Shown here in pieces: positions 36,059 to 44,197 of a stretch of 64,000 bases of DNA. How positions within the stretch are numbered: the stretch's first letter is position 1; each line of letters begins with the position of its first letter. The position numbers were made by a program, and so were the translations under genes. The notes beneath the pieces are model-generated. The model worked only from the letters and a program-made list of their open reading frames with translations, was not told where the DNA came from and searched no databases. Origin of the DNA: Flavobacterium sp. 245 (lineage in GTDB: Bacteria; Bacteroidota; Bacteroidia; Flavobacteriales; Flavobacteriaceae). Where the stretch lies: NCBI RefSeq assembly GCF_004362055.1, contig NZ_SNXB01000013.1, positions 104,082 through 168,081 on the forward strand. Direction: 5' to 3'.

Positions 36059-36697
36059 ATGAAAAAAATATTCTTGTTGTTTTTATTGATTTCAATCTCT
36101 TCTTTTTCGCAGGAAATCGCTTTGCTTAAATACAGTGGCGGAGGCGATTGGTATGCAAACCCAACTTCTTTGCCAAATCTTATTCGTTTTTGCAATTCGA
36201 ATATTAATACCAGAATAAAAGCGAAACCTTCAACGGTTGAACCAAGCAATCCTGATTTACTTTCTTATCCTTTTGTACATATGACGGGGCATGGAAATGT
36301 AGTTTTTAGTGATTCTGATATCAGTAATTTAAGAAACTACCTCAACTCTGGAGGTTTTCTGCACATCGATGATAATTATGGAATGGATCAGTATATTCGA
36401 AAAGAAATCAAAAAGATATTCCCAAATAATGATTTAACTGAACTTCCTGCAAATCATCCAATTTTTCAAAAACCATTTTCTTTTCCCAATGGACTTCCAA
36501 AAATTCATGAGCATGATGGGACTCGTCCACAGGCTTTTGGAATTTTTGTCGAAAACAAATTGGTTTTGCTTTATACCTACGAATGTGATTTAGGTGATGG
36601 CTGGGAAGATCCTGAAGTTCATAATGATCCAACCAATGTTCGAGACAAAGCCTTAAAAATGGGTGCAAATATCATCAATTACATCTTTACCAACTAA
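36059..36697 (+). CDS. DUF4159 domain protein, exported
   Basis: The 212-aa protein has a signal peptide (MKKIFLLFLLISISSFSQ) followed by a DUF4159 domain (KYSGGGDWYANPTSLPNLIRF near 22-42, MTGHGNVVFSDSD near 73, GGFLHIDDNYGMD near 95, HEHDGTRPQAFGIF near 145). DUF4159 is a predicted glutamine-amidotransferase-like fold of unknown role. It lies between the rRNA methylase genes but has an exported protein, so its transcriptional link is not necessarily functional. Confidence 0.8.
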   Translation: MKKIFLLFLLISISSFSQEIALLKYSGGGDWYANPTSLPNLIRFCNSNINTRIKAKPSTVEPSNPDLLSYPFVHMTGHGNVVFSDSDISNLRNYLNSGGFLHIDDNYGMDQYIRKEIKKIFPNNDLTELPANHPIFQKPFSFPNGLPKIHEHDGTRPQAFGIFVENKLVLLYTYECDLGDGWEDPEVHNDPTNVRDKALKMGANIINYIFTN

Positions 36698-36708
36698 TTA
36701 CAATCAAA

Positions 36709-37203
36709 GTGCAGCTCACTCACAAAGAAAATCAATTTGAAAGAAAAACGTTTCCAATAACTTTAGTCTGTGATCACATTTATTTTCAACAGAATATTGG
36801 TTCGCTTTTTAGAATCAGTGAAGCTTTTGGAGTTGAAAACATCATTTTTTTAGGAAAAGATATTCCGCTGACGCCAAGAAAAATAAATAAAACTTCTCGA
36901 AGTACACATTTGCATGTTCCGCACACTGTTATTGAAGAAACTTCAGCTTTAATAACGTATCTTCTTGAAAACAGTTTCGAAATTATTTCACTCGAAATTA
37001 CAAGCAACAGTAAACCTCTAAAAGAAGTCATCATTCCTGATAATCAAAAAATTGCGCTCATTATTGGAAATGAGATCAACGGAATTTCAGATGAGCTTTT
37101 GCAAATTTCACATCAAATTGTGCACATAAATATGTTTGGAAAAAACAGCAGCATGAATGTTGTGCAAGCTGCAAGTATAACTTTGTACGAATTTACTTCT
37201 TAA
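36709..37203 (+). CDS. TrmH/SpoU-family RNA methyltransferase
   Basis: The 164-aa SPOUT enzyme begins with a GTG start and shows NIGSLFRISEAFG near 25, IALIIGNEINGIS near 112 and the knot-core HINMFGKNSSMNVVQAASITLYE at the C-terminus. This matches ribose 2'-O-methyltransferases of the TrmH group acting on tRNA or rRNA; the target is not known. It is 11 bp after the DUF4159 gene. Confidence 0.85.
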   Translation: MQLTHKENQFERKTFPITLVCDHIYFQQNIGSLFRISEAFGVENIIFLGKDIPLTPRKINKTSRSTHLHVPHTVIEETSALITYLLENSFEIISLEITSNSKPLKEVIIPDNQKIALIIGNEINGISDELLQISHQIVHINMFGKNSSMNVVQAASITLYEFTS

Positions 37204-37266
37204 TAATTAAACCCTAATTTTTGTAGGAATCAAGCTGTACGGGCTGTTGTAAAAATCTGACAAAAT

Positions 37267-37349
37267 ATTTGTTATAAAAATTTGGCTACAAAACGAATTT
37301 GTTATAAAATTGCGTTATAGTTAACCAAATTTAATTTTTTATAACAAAA
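37267..37349 (+). promoter_or_regulatory. Triple GTTATAAAA motif upstream of M43 protease
   Basis: ATTTGTTATAAAA occurs twice in direct orientation, exactly 30 bp apart (37267-37279 and 37297-37309), and once inverted as TTTTATAACAAAA (37337-37349). The last copy is 13 bp before the protease start. These are candidate regulator sites or promoter elements. Confidence 0.5.
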
Positions 37350-37361
37350 ACCCAAATTATT

Positions 37362-38321
37362 ATGAAAAAGATTTTTATTACCGCAGTTGCAGCGTTAATG
37401 CTGTTTTCTTGTCAAAATGACCAAAATGAAGCAGCTAACTCAGAAGCTAGTGCCGCGACTTTACGTTCTTGTGCTTCGCAAGATGTATTAGAAGCACAAT
37501 TAAAGGCAGATCCGATGCAGGCCATCAGAATGAACGAGATTGAAGCATTTACAAATGAACAATTGCTAAAAGGATTTTCTGGCCGTTTAGTAAATGGCAA
37601 AATTGAAATTCCTGTTGTTGTGAATGTTTTATACAAAACAACTGCACAAAACATTTCAAACGCACAGATTCAAACACAGATTGACGTGCTAAACAAAGAT
37701 TTTAATGCTTTGAACTCAGATTACAACAGTGTTCCTGCTTTGTTTGCTGGAGTAAAAGCAAACATCGGAATTACATTTGTGCTGGATCAAGTTATCCGAA
37801 AATCGACAACCAAAACATCTTGGGGCACAAATGATGCCATGAAAAAAACTGCTCAGGGCGGCATTGCTCCAACATCTCCTACAACAAAACTTAACCTTTG
37901 GTCTTGCGCTATTGGAGGAGGAATTTTAGGTTATGCACAATTTCCTGGAGGCGCTTCATCTACAGATGGAGTTGTTATTGATTCTCGTTATTTCGGTTTA
38001 TCGGGTGCTGCAAATGCTCCTTTTAATTTAGGAAGAACGGCTACTCACGAAGTAGGTCACTGGATGAATTTGCGCCACATTTGGGGCGATGCAACTTGCG
38101 GAAGCGATTTAGTATCTGATACTCCAACGCACAATACTGCAAATTATGGTGTGCCAGCATATCCGCACTATAGCACTTGCTCTGGAACTCCAGTTGAAAT
38201 GACAATGAACTATATGGATTACGTTGATGACAATGCCATGTATATGTTCTCTACAGGTCAAAAAAGCAGAATGACTGCAATATTCGCTACTGGCGGACCA
38301 AGAGCTGCTTTTGCACAATAA
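37362..38321 (+). CDS. M43-family (pappalysin-like) zinc metalloprotease, lipoprotein
   Basis: The 319-aa secreted protease has a lipoprotein signal (...LMLFSCQ) and the metzincin motif THEVGHWMNLRHIWGD (HExxHxxGxxH) near 228-238, followed by the M43 Met-turn MNYMDYVDDNAMYMFSTGQKSRM near 284-306. It should cleave extracellular or surface proteins. No T9SS C-terminal sorting domain is visible, and the lipoprotein anchor suggests outer-membrane retention. A clear terminator follows. Confidence 0.9.
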   Translation: MKKIFITAVAALMLFSCQNDQNEAANSEASAATLRSCASQDVLEAQLKADPMQAIRMNEIEAFTNEQLLKGFSGRLVNGKIEIPVVVNVLYKTTAQNISNAQIQTQIDVLNKDFNALNSDYNSVPALFAGVKANIGITFVLDQVIRKSTTKTSWGTNDAMKKTAQGGIAPTSPTTKLNLWSCAIGGGILGYAQFPGGASSTDGVVIDSRYFGLSGAANAPFNLGRTATHEVGHWMNLRHIWGDATCGSDLVSDTPTHNTANYGVPAYPHYSTCSGTPVEMTMNYMDYVDDNAMYMFSTGQKSRMTAIFATGGPRAAFAQ

Positions 38322-38349
38322 ACCATTATACAAACCAAATAGATGTTTA

Positions 38350-38381
38350 AAAGCGAGATTTAATGATCTCGCTTTTTTTTT
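38350..38381 (+). terminator. Terminator after the metalloprotease gene
   Basis: AAAGCGAGAT and ATCTCGCTTT pair across a 6-nt loop and lead into a T-run. Confidence 0.9.
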
Positions 38382-38432
38382 GCCCTAAACTTTTAAAAGC
38401 TTTTTCCTATATTTATAGTCTAAAACCTAAAT

Positions 38433-39521
38433 ATGACATCAAAAATCATTTCTAACGGAATTTTAAGAGCATTAGCAACTATACTTGTAATTTGTGCTGT
38501 TTTGTATTTTTTATATGAAATACAAACTGTAATTGTTTACCTCTGTATTTCACTTATCCTGTGCCTAATAGCAAATCCGTTAGTGCAGTTTTTAAAAAAT
38601 AAATTAAAATTCGCAAATTCATTGGCGGCGACCACAACCATTATTCTTTTTATATTGTTGATGGTTGGGTTTATCCTTTTATTTGTCCCGTTAATTATTT
38701 CGCAGGCCAATAATTTAGCACTTTTAGACACCAATCATTTACAGGCACAATTTGTAGAAACAGAAAAAAGTTTAGAAACTTATTTTAATATAGAGCATAT
38801 TGATTTAACCAAAATGCTAAATAACTCAAAAATAACATCAGCTTTAGATTTCAACTATTTCACAAGTTTTATAAACTCTATTATGAACTTTATGGCCGAT
38901 ATGGGAATGGGCTTAGTTTCGGTATTTTTTATAACTTTTTTCTTCATTAAAGATCAGGAAACTTTTAAAAGCCAAGCCAGAAAAATTCTTCCCGACACAA
39001 ATGAAGACAAGATCATAAATTCAATAACCAAAATAAATCATTTACTCACCCGCTACTTTATTGGTTTGTTATTACAGCTTACAGTCGTTTTCATTTTGTA
39101 CATTATTGTACTAGTCATTTTTGGAAACAAAAACGCCTTCGTCATTGCTTTTTTATGTGCTATTTTAAATATTATTCCATACATAGGGCCAATCATTGGA
39201 ACCATTTTGGCGGCGCTATTAACCATGATCAGTTTAATTGGAAAAGACTTTCAGTCAGAAATTTTGCCTACAACAATCTATGTCGTAATTGGGTTTTTAT
39301 TGGTTCAGGCTATCGATAATAATATCAGCCAGCCCATAATTTCATCAAAAAGTGTAAATTCGCACCCACTAGAAATATTTTTGATTACTTTAATCAGTGG
39401 TATTACATTTGGAATCGTTGGGATGATTATTGCCATTCCGGTTTATACCATGCTTAAGGTAATTTTAAAAGAATTTTTCCCTGACAATAAAATCGTCTCC
39501 GTATTAACCGAAAGAATTTAG
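38433..39521 (+). CDS. AI-2E family transporter
   Basis: The 362-aa inner-membrane protein has about eight hydrophobic helices and matches the AI-2E/PerM permease family: the C-terminal GKNAFVIAFLCAILNIIPYIGPIIGTI region and ...QAIDNNISQPIISSKSVNSHPLEIFLITL are typical. Members export autoinducer-2, sodium/proton or other small solutes; I cannot assign a substrate. It is followed at 2 bp by a methyltransferase, probably as an operon. Confidence 0.85.
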   Translation: MTSKIISNGILRALATILVICAVLYFLYEIQTVIVYLCISLILCLIANPLVQFLKNKLKFANSLAATTTIILFILLMVGFILLFVPLIISQANNLALLDTNHLQAQFVETEKSLETYFNIEHIDLTKMLNNSKITSALDFNYFTSFINSIMNFMADMGMGLVSVFFITFFFIKDQETFKSQARKILPDTNEDKIINSITKINHLLTRYFIGLLLQLTVVFILYIIVLVIFGNKNAFVIAFLCAILNIIPYIGPIIGTILAALLTMISLIGKDFQSEILPTTIYVVIGFLLVQAIDNNISQPIISSKSVNSHPLEIFLITLISGITFGIVGMIIAIPVYTMLKVILKEFFPDNKIVSVLTERI

Positions 39522-39523
39522 CT

Positions 39524-40705
39524 TTGAACACTATTATTTTGCACCAAGATATTCAAGATTTTATATCTAAAAATATTGGTGCTTCGATTGCAAAACTGGC
39601 ACTTCAAAAAAATCCTTTTCCTGAAACAGAATGGATTTTGATTTTAAATCAGATTGAAGCCAAAACAAAAGCTAAAGATAAACTGCCAACTTGGTTTAAA
39701 ACGGAAAATATTATTTATCCCAGCAAAATTTCTGTTGAACAGACTTCTTCTGAAAAAACGGCTACCTATAAAGCTTCTTTAATTTCGGGAGAAACTTTGA
39801 TTGATCTTACAGGAGGATTTGGTGTTGATGATTATTATTTTTCACAAAAATTTAAATCTGTAACACATTGTGAAATCAATGCAGAATTATCAGAAATCGT
39901 AAAACACAATTTAGAGCAGTTAGAAGTAAAAAATCTGACTTGTTATGCTGGTGATTCGGCTGAAATTTTAAAAGAATCAAATCAAAAATGGGATTGGATT
40001 TATATTGATCCTTCTCGAAGAAATGATGCAAAAGGCAAAGTTTTTATGCTGAAAGACTGTTTGCCAAATGTTCCTGAATCACTCGATTTTTACTTCGAAA
40101 AAAGCAATTCTATTTTGATCAAAACAGCACCTTTGCTTGATATTTCAGCAGGTTTATCTGAATTGAAATTCGTAAAGAATATTCATATTATTGCCCTTGA
40201 AAATGAAGTAAAAGAACTGCTTTTTGAAATTCACAACAACTATCTCGGGAATATCACGATTAAAACGGCTAATATTCTAAAAGATAAAATAGAAACATTT
40301 GAATTTGTTTTAGGCAATGAAAATGAATTTGCATCTTATCATTTGCCCCAAAAATATGTTTACGAACCCAATTCGGCTATTATGAAATCGGGCGGATTTG
40401 ATGAAGTAAGTACTTCTTTTAAATTAAATAAACTTCATAAACACTCCCATTTATATACTTCTGAAGAATTAATTGATTTTCCGGGCCGGACTTTTGAAAT
40501 CGAAAAAGTGATTCCGTATAGCAAAAATGAAATAAAAACAGAGCTCGCAAATCAACAGGCAAACATAACAACACGCAATTTCCCTGAGACGGTAGAAAAC
40601 ATCCGAAAAAAGTGGAAAATAAAAAACGGAGGAAATTTATATTGTTTTTTTACAACAGATAAAAATGATAACAAAATAGTTTTAATTTGCAGAAAAATAA
40701 CTTAA
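39524..40705 (+). CDS. THUMP-like SAM-dependent methyltransferase
   Basis: The 393-aa protein has an N-terminal helical region, a class I SAM core (LIDLTGGFGVDDYYF near 97-111, CHEINAELSE, WDWIYIDPSRRN with DPSRR) and a C-terminal small domain of about 110 residues. It matches the THUMP-like methyltransferase group of Bacteroidota, which probably modifies RNA; the substrate is unknown. It starts with TTG two bases after the transporter. The next gene follows at 2 bp. Confidence 0.82.
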   Translation: MNTIILHQDIQDFISKNIGASIAKLALQKNPFPETEWILILNQIEAKTKAKDKLPTWFKTENIIYPSKISVEQTSSEKTATYKASLISGETLIDLTGGFGVDDYYFSQKFKSVTHCEINAELSEIVKHNLEQLEVKNLTCYAGDSAEILKESNQKWDWIYIDPSRRNDAKGKVFMLKDCLPNVPESLDFYFEKSNSILIKTAPLLDISAGLSELKFVKNIHIIALENEVKELLFEIHNNYLGNITIKTANILKDKIETFEFVLGNENEFASYHLPQKYVYEPNSAIMKSGGFDEVSTSFKLNKLHKHSHLYTSEELIDFPGRTFEIEKVIPYSKNEIKTELANQQANITTRNFPETVENIRKKWKIKNGGNLYCFFTTDKNDNKIVLICRKIT

Positions 40706-40707
40706 AA

Positions 40708-41271
40708 ATGAAACAACTAATTACGCTAACCTTTTTTCTATTAACCTTTACTGGATTTGCACAAAAACCATGTGAATACAGTGCCAATGTAAGTGATTCT
40801 ATTGGGACTTATAAAATAACAAACGAATATCTTATCAGTGAAAAAAACTTTGGAGGAAACTCAAGCTATGTCTTTTTCTCGCTGGCACAAACCGATGGAC
40901 TGCCAACACTTAACTTACAACTTATTCAAAAGAGTAAAGATTTTATAAAAGCAAACTGTTTTGATAAAAACTCACGCGTGTTTTTACAGCTTCAGAACGG
41001 GAAAGTGGTAACATTAATGCATATTAATCAAGAAAACTGCGGTACTTTAATTCATGACAGCGGCATTGACAACAGAGTAAACACCGGTATTTTTATGTTC
41101 ATGAAAGACAATTATGAAGAACTTAAAAAATCGCCTGTTACCATGATGCGTATTAAATATTTAACGGATACTGAAGATTATATCGTTAAAAGCGAATTGA
41201 AATCTGAAATGAATAGCAAAGTTTACAATCCAGATACTTATTTTATTCAGAACATTCGATGCGTTGAATAA
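40708..41271 (+). CDS. Exported protein of unknown function
   Basis: The 187-aa protein has a signal peptide (MKQLITLTFFLLTFTGFAQ) and a predicted beta-rich domain with CEYSANVSDSIGTYKITNEY near 22-41, a cysteine in NQENCGTLIHDSG near 118-121 and a terminal IRCVE. It starts 2 bp after the methyltransferase stop, at the ATG at 40708. I recognise no family. It ends exactly where the convergent VanX-type gene ends. Confidence 0.6.
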   Translation: MKQLITLTFFLLTFTGFAQKPCEYSANVSDSIGTYKITNEYLISEKNFGGNSSYVFFSLAQTDGLPTLNLQLIQKSKDFIKANCFDKNSRVFLQLQNGKVVTLMHINQENCGTLIHDSGIDNRVNTGIFMFMKDNYEELKKSPVTMMRIKYLTDTEDYIVKSELKSEMNSKVYNPDTYFIQNIRCVE

Positions 41272-41925
41272 TTATTCGCATTTCCAGTTTTGATTTGAAA
41301 CTTTATCTTTCAAACCCGTTTTTAAATTATAATGCCACCATTCTGAATCAAAAGAATTGAAACCATTTTTGATCATTATTTTTTTAAGAAACTTTCGGTT
41401 TGATTTTACTTTTTTTGAAAGCTTTGCATAATCGTGGCTGGCTTCGATTCCAAAAAAATCAAAAGGAGTTCCCATATCAACTTCTTTTCCATTACTATCA
41501 ACTATTGAAATATCTACGGCTCCTCCTCTATTATGGATGGAGCCTTTTTTTGGATCTGCTACATAATTAGGGTTCGATACAATTTCCCACATTCTTTTTT
41601 GAATCGATAGTGGCCTGTAACAGTCGTAAAGTTTTATTCTGAAACCTTTTTTCTTGAAATCATTATTTGCTTCAATTAATGCTTTCACGGTTTTCATTCT
41701 CAAAAAACATTCAGCACAATCATATACTTTTGCTTTCAAAAAATTATCTTCGGTTGCGTATTTCATGTCATATACAAAATCTTTGCTGAAGTCTTTTAAA
41801 TTAACGAAAGAAGTATCTGGAATTTCTTGTTTTACAGGACTTTCGTAAACTTCATTTTGAGCTTTTGAAGAAATATTCCAAAGAAGAAAACCAGCAAAAA
41901 GCAAAAATTTAAAAGATTTTGACAT
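41272..41925 (-). CDS. D-alanyl-D-alanine dipeptidase (VanX / M15D)
   Basis: The 217-aa exported protein has a signal peptide and the metal-binding motif SIHNRGGAVDIS (SxHxxGxAxD) near 131-142 with the EWWHY zinc/catalytic segment near 196. It belongs to the M15D dipeptidases that split D-Ala-D-Ala. Without vanA/vanH genes nearby a cell-wall recycling role is more likely than glycopeptide resistance. It converges head-on with the preceding gene with no gap. Confidence 0.88.
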   Translation of the reverse strand: MSKSFKFLLFAGFLLWNISSKAQNEVYESPVKQEIPDTSFVNLKDFSKDFVYDMKYATEDNFLKAKVYDCAECFLRMKTVKALIEANNDFKKKGFRIKLYDCYRPLSIQKRMWEIVSNPNYVADPKKGSIHNRGGAVDISIVDSNGKEVDMGTPFDFFGIEASHDYAKLSKKVKSNRKFLKKIMIKNGFNSFDSEWWHYNLKTGLKDKVSNQNWKCE

Positions 41926-42124
41926 AATGTTTATTATTTAAAAAATGAAATTACTCAAAAAAACGGAATCTGAGATTTAATTTATAGAATTTTCAAAAAT
42001 CTATTTTTCTATTTTTTTACTATTTTTTTCGAATTATTAAGATCTGGTTATTTCATTTTTTTTTCATTAAATTAGCTAAACACCACTTTATAAGTTAATT
42101 AGTTAATTCAAAAAAAGAAATATT

Positions 42125-42643
42125 ATGAACAAAAGAACAAAATATTTACTTATAACTGCGCTGAGCTGTTTTTCTATAATAGCATGTAAAAAAGAAAGCA
42201 TTAAAAGTGTACCTACGACCGATTCAACTTCAATAAGAACTGAAGCTTTGAAATCAGATTCTGCAGTAATTAATCCGACAGATACATTAATAGATCTGGT
42301 TGGAAAGAGTGTTATTGGTACACATTTATTATCAGAGAGCAAATTAACTCCAAGATTAAAAACGCTTTTAGGCACTGATTATGATCAAATGATTAAATAT
42401 TGGAATACTGAAACTCCGTTTGAAAAAGAAGGTGAAATTTTGCACGCAAGCGGATGCAAACAGCATGACTGCAATACTTACTCCTATGATTTGTTTATTG
42501 ATATAAAAAACAACAAAATCAATGTGTATAAATTCAACGAGTCAAAAATGAATGTTTTCGCCGAAGATAATTTTAGAATTGTACTGAAAGATTCTTTGTT
42601 ACGAAATTTGAATATTAAGAAAGAGAATGCTAAAATTCAATAA
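42125..42643 (+). CDS. Lipoprotein of unknown function
   Basis: The 172-aa protein has a lipoprotein signal ending in SIIAC (residue 22). A Ser/Thr/Lys linker is followed by a compact region with two cysteines near 110-115 (ASGCKQHDCNTY) that could form a disulfide or metal site. No family is recognised. A hairpin terminator follows. Confidence 0.6.
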   Translation: MNKRTKYLLITALSCFSIIACKKESIKSVPTTDSTSIRTEALKSDSAVINPTDTLIDLVGKSVIGTHLLSESKLTPRLKTLLGTDYDQMIKYWNTETPFEKEGEILHASGCKQHDCNTYSYDLFIDIKNNKINVYKFNESKMNVFAEDNFRIVLKDSLLRNLNIKKENAKIQ

Positions 42644-42649
42644 GTCTTA

Positions 42650-42784
42650 AAGTCGAAAGTCAAAAGTCGAAAGTGAAAAAAGCGGTTCGATACCGCTCTT
42701 TTTATACTAATAATTTATTTCAAAATGTTTTTAGATTATAGTTTAGATCTTTGGACTTTCGACTTTCGACTTTCGACTTTGAAC
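42650..42784. repeat. Hairpin repeat of AAGTCGAAAG units around a terminator (family G)
   Basis: AAAGTCGAAAGTC, AAAAGTCGAAAG at 42650-42674 and a complementary GACTTTCGACTTTCGACTTT tract near 42754-42780 form an inverted repeat around the terminator hairpin. It fills the gap between convergent genes. Confidence 0.65.
42677..42703. terminator. Bidirectional terminator
   Basis: AGCGGT and ACCGCT pair over a 5-nt loop with A- and T-tracts on both sides, between the lipoprotein gene and the convergent desaturase gene. Confidence 0.85.
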
Positions 42785-42786
42785 TC

Positions 42787-43890
42787 CTAAATCTCCCCTG
42801 TCATCAGAATATTTTCTTGAATTCCTTTATCTCTCAGCATTCTGAAATGCGAACGCACGGCATGATAAAATGGATAAGAAGTATACGGAAGGTCATATTC
42901 TTCGGCATAACGCATTATAATTGGCGTGATGTATGGATAATACGTGTGCGCAACGCCCGGAAAAAGATGGTGCGCAACGTGATGTGTAAAGCCTCCGTAT
43001 AAAAAATTTGCCAGTTTGCTGTTTGTGCTAAAATCCTTTGTGACAATCATTTGGTGCATTGCCCATGTAGCAGAAAGATTTCCTTCTTCATCTGTTCCTG
43101 GAAAATGTGCGTCTTCATCAACATGCGTCGAAACTAAAGCGACAACTCCTAAAGCGCTTCCGCATAAATGCATAGCAAACCAGGCTCCCAAAACTAAATA
43201 CCAAGGTTGACTCAGCAGAAACATTGGAACAAAAAGCAAATAAAACAGATTTATAATTTTTGCAGCGAATAATCTATAGATTTCCTTTCTCGGAATCTTG
43301 TCAACTACTTTTTTTACATAGTTATTTTTTGTTCCGAAAAAGTCCTTAAAATCACGAATATAAATCCAGTTCAAACTATAAAGCGGATAAATAAACCACA
43401 TATAAATGTGCTGGTATTTGTGACAATTTAATAATGGACTATTTGGAAAAATCCTGATGATATCACTCTGCTTAATATCAATATCCCAATCGGGAACATT
43501 TGGATAAGCATGGTGAAGATTAATGTGACGACGTGTCCAAAGCCAATGATTGCTTCCAAAAAGCTCCAATATGTACATAAAACGTTCATTGTGTTTTGCT
43601 TTTTTAAAAAGAGCTCCATGAGCGGCATCATGAAAGGCATTTATAAAAAGGACAATCATAGTAAAACCGCACAGAATGTAAAAGAGAAATAATAACGGAG
43701 TACTGTTCCCAAACAGCAAAATACAAGCATAAAATAAAAAGAAAAGAATTACAAGTCCGATAGACTTAATAATGTTTAACAGATACAATGATGAGTTTTG
43801 TAAAACAGTTTCGTTCACTTCTGTGCGCAACTTTTTAAAAAAATCATCATTACCCGCTTTGACATAAACTGGGCGTTTTAATTTTTCCAT
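42787..43890 (-). CDS. Fatty acid desaturase (membrane di-iron)
   Basis: The 367-aa membrane enzyme inserts a double bond in acyl chains. It has the three histidine boxes: HDAAHGALF near 89 (HxxxH), HINLHHAYPN near 123 (HxxHH) and HHVAHHLFPG near 303 (HHxxHH), with several hydrophobic helices. This is the acyl-CoA/lipid desaturase family; regiospecificity is unknown. A TAAATTTG box (43928-43921) is found upstream on the minus strand. Confidence 0.9.
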   Translation of the reverse strand: MEKLKRPVYVKAGNDDFFKKLRTEVNETVLQNSSLYLLNIIKSIGLVILFFLFYACILLFGNSTPLLFLFYILCGFTMIVLFINAFHDAAHGALFKKAKHNERFMYILELFGSNHWLWTRRHINLHHAYPNVPDWDIDIKQSDIIRIFPNSPLLNCHKYQHIYMWFIYPLYSLNWIYIRDFKDFFGTKNNYVKKVVDKIPRKEIYRLFAAKIINLFYLLFVPMFLLSQPWYLVLGAWFAMHLCGSALGVVALVSTHVDEDAHFPGTDEEGNLSATWAMHQMIVTKDFSTNSKLANFLYGGFTHHVAHHLFPGVAHTYYPYITPIIMRYAEEYDLPYTSYPFYHAVRSHFRMLRDKGIQENILMTGEI

Positions 43891-44197
43891 ACTATTTGGT
43901 TTTGCTAGAAATTGTCATATCAAATTTAATAAAAAAAAGTTAAAATGCGATAAAACAAACCATTAGCATTAAAAAAAAGTAAGAAAAACTTAACATCGAA
44001 AAAGTGCAGAAAAATACAGAAGTACTCCTAAATAGTACAACAAAAACACATCATTTTCATTTCCATTTCTTTGCAAACACAGCAAATACTTATTGCCACG
44101 TTGTTATTCGGCTGTTAATTACTGAATTTATAAAGCTGCCATACAGTTTCACTTTTTCGTATTTTGCCTATTAAATACATTATTAGAAACTTTAATT
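43891..44197. other. Gene-free 307-bp divergent promoter region
   Basis: This gap separates the desaturase and GH9 genes. CAAATTTA at 43921-43928 is a full -7 box for the desaturase on the minus strand. GTATTTTGCC near 44159-44168 is a near-match to a -7 element for the GH9 gene. I see no RNA gene or repeat. Confidence 0.6.

Noticed and set aside
41272..41925. Vancomycin-resistance locus
   Set aside because: Only a VanX-type dipeptidase is present; no ligase or lactate dehydrogenase gene is nearby, so housekeeping peptide recycling is more likely.
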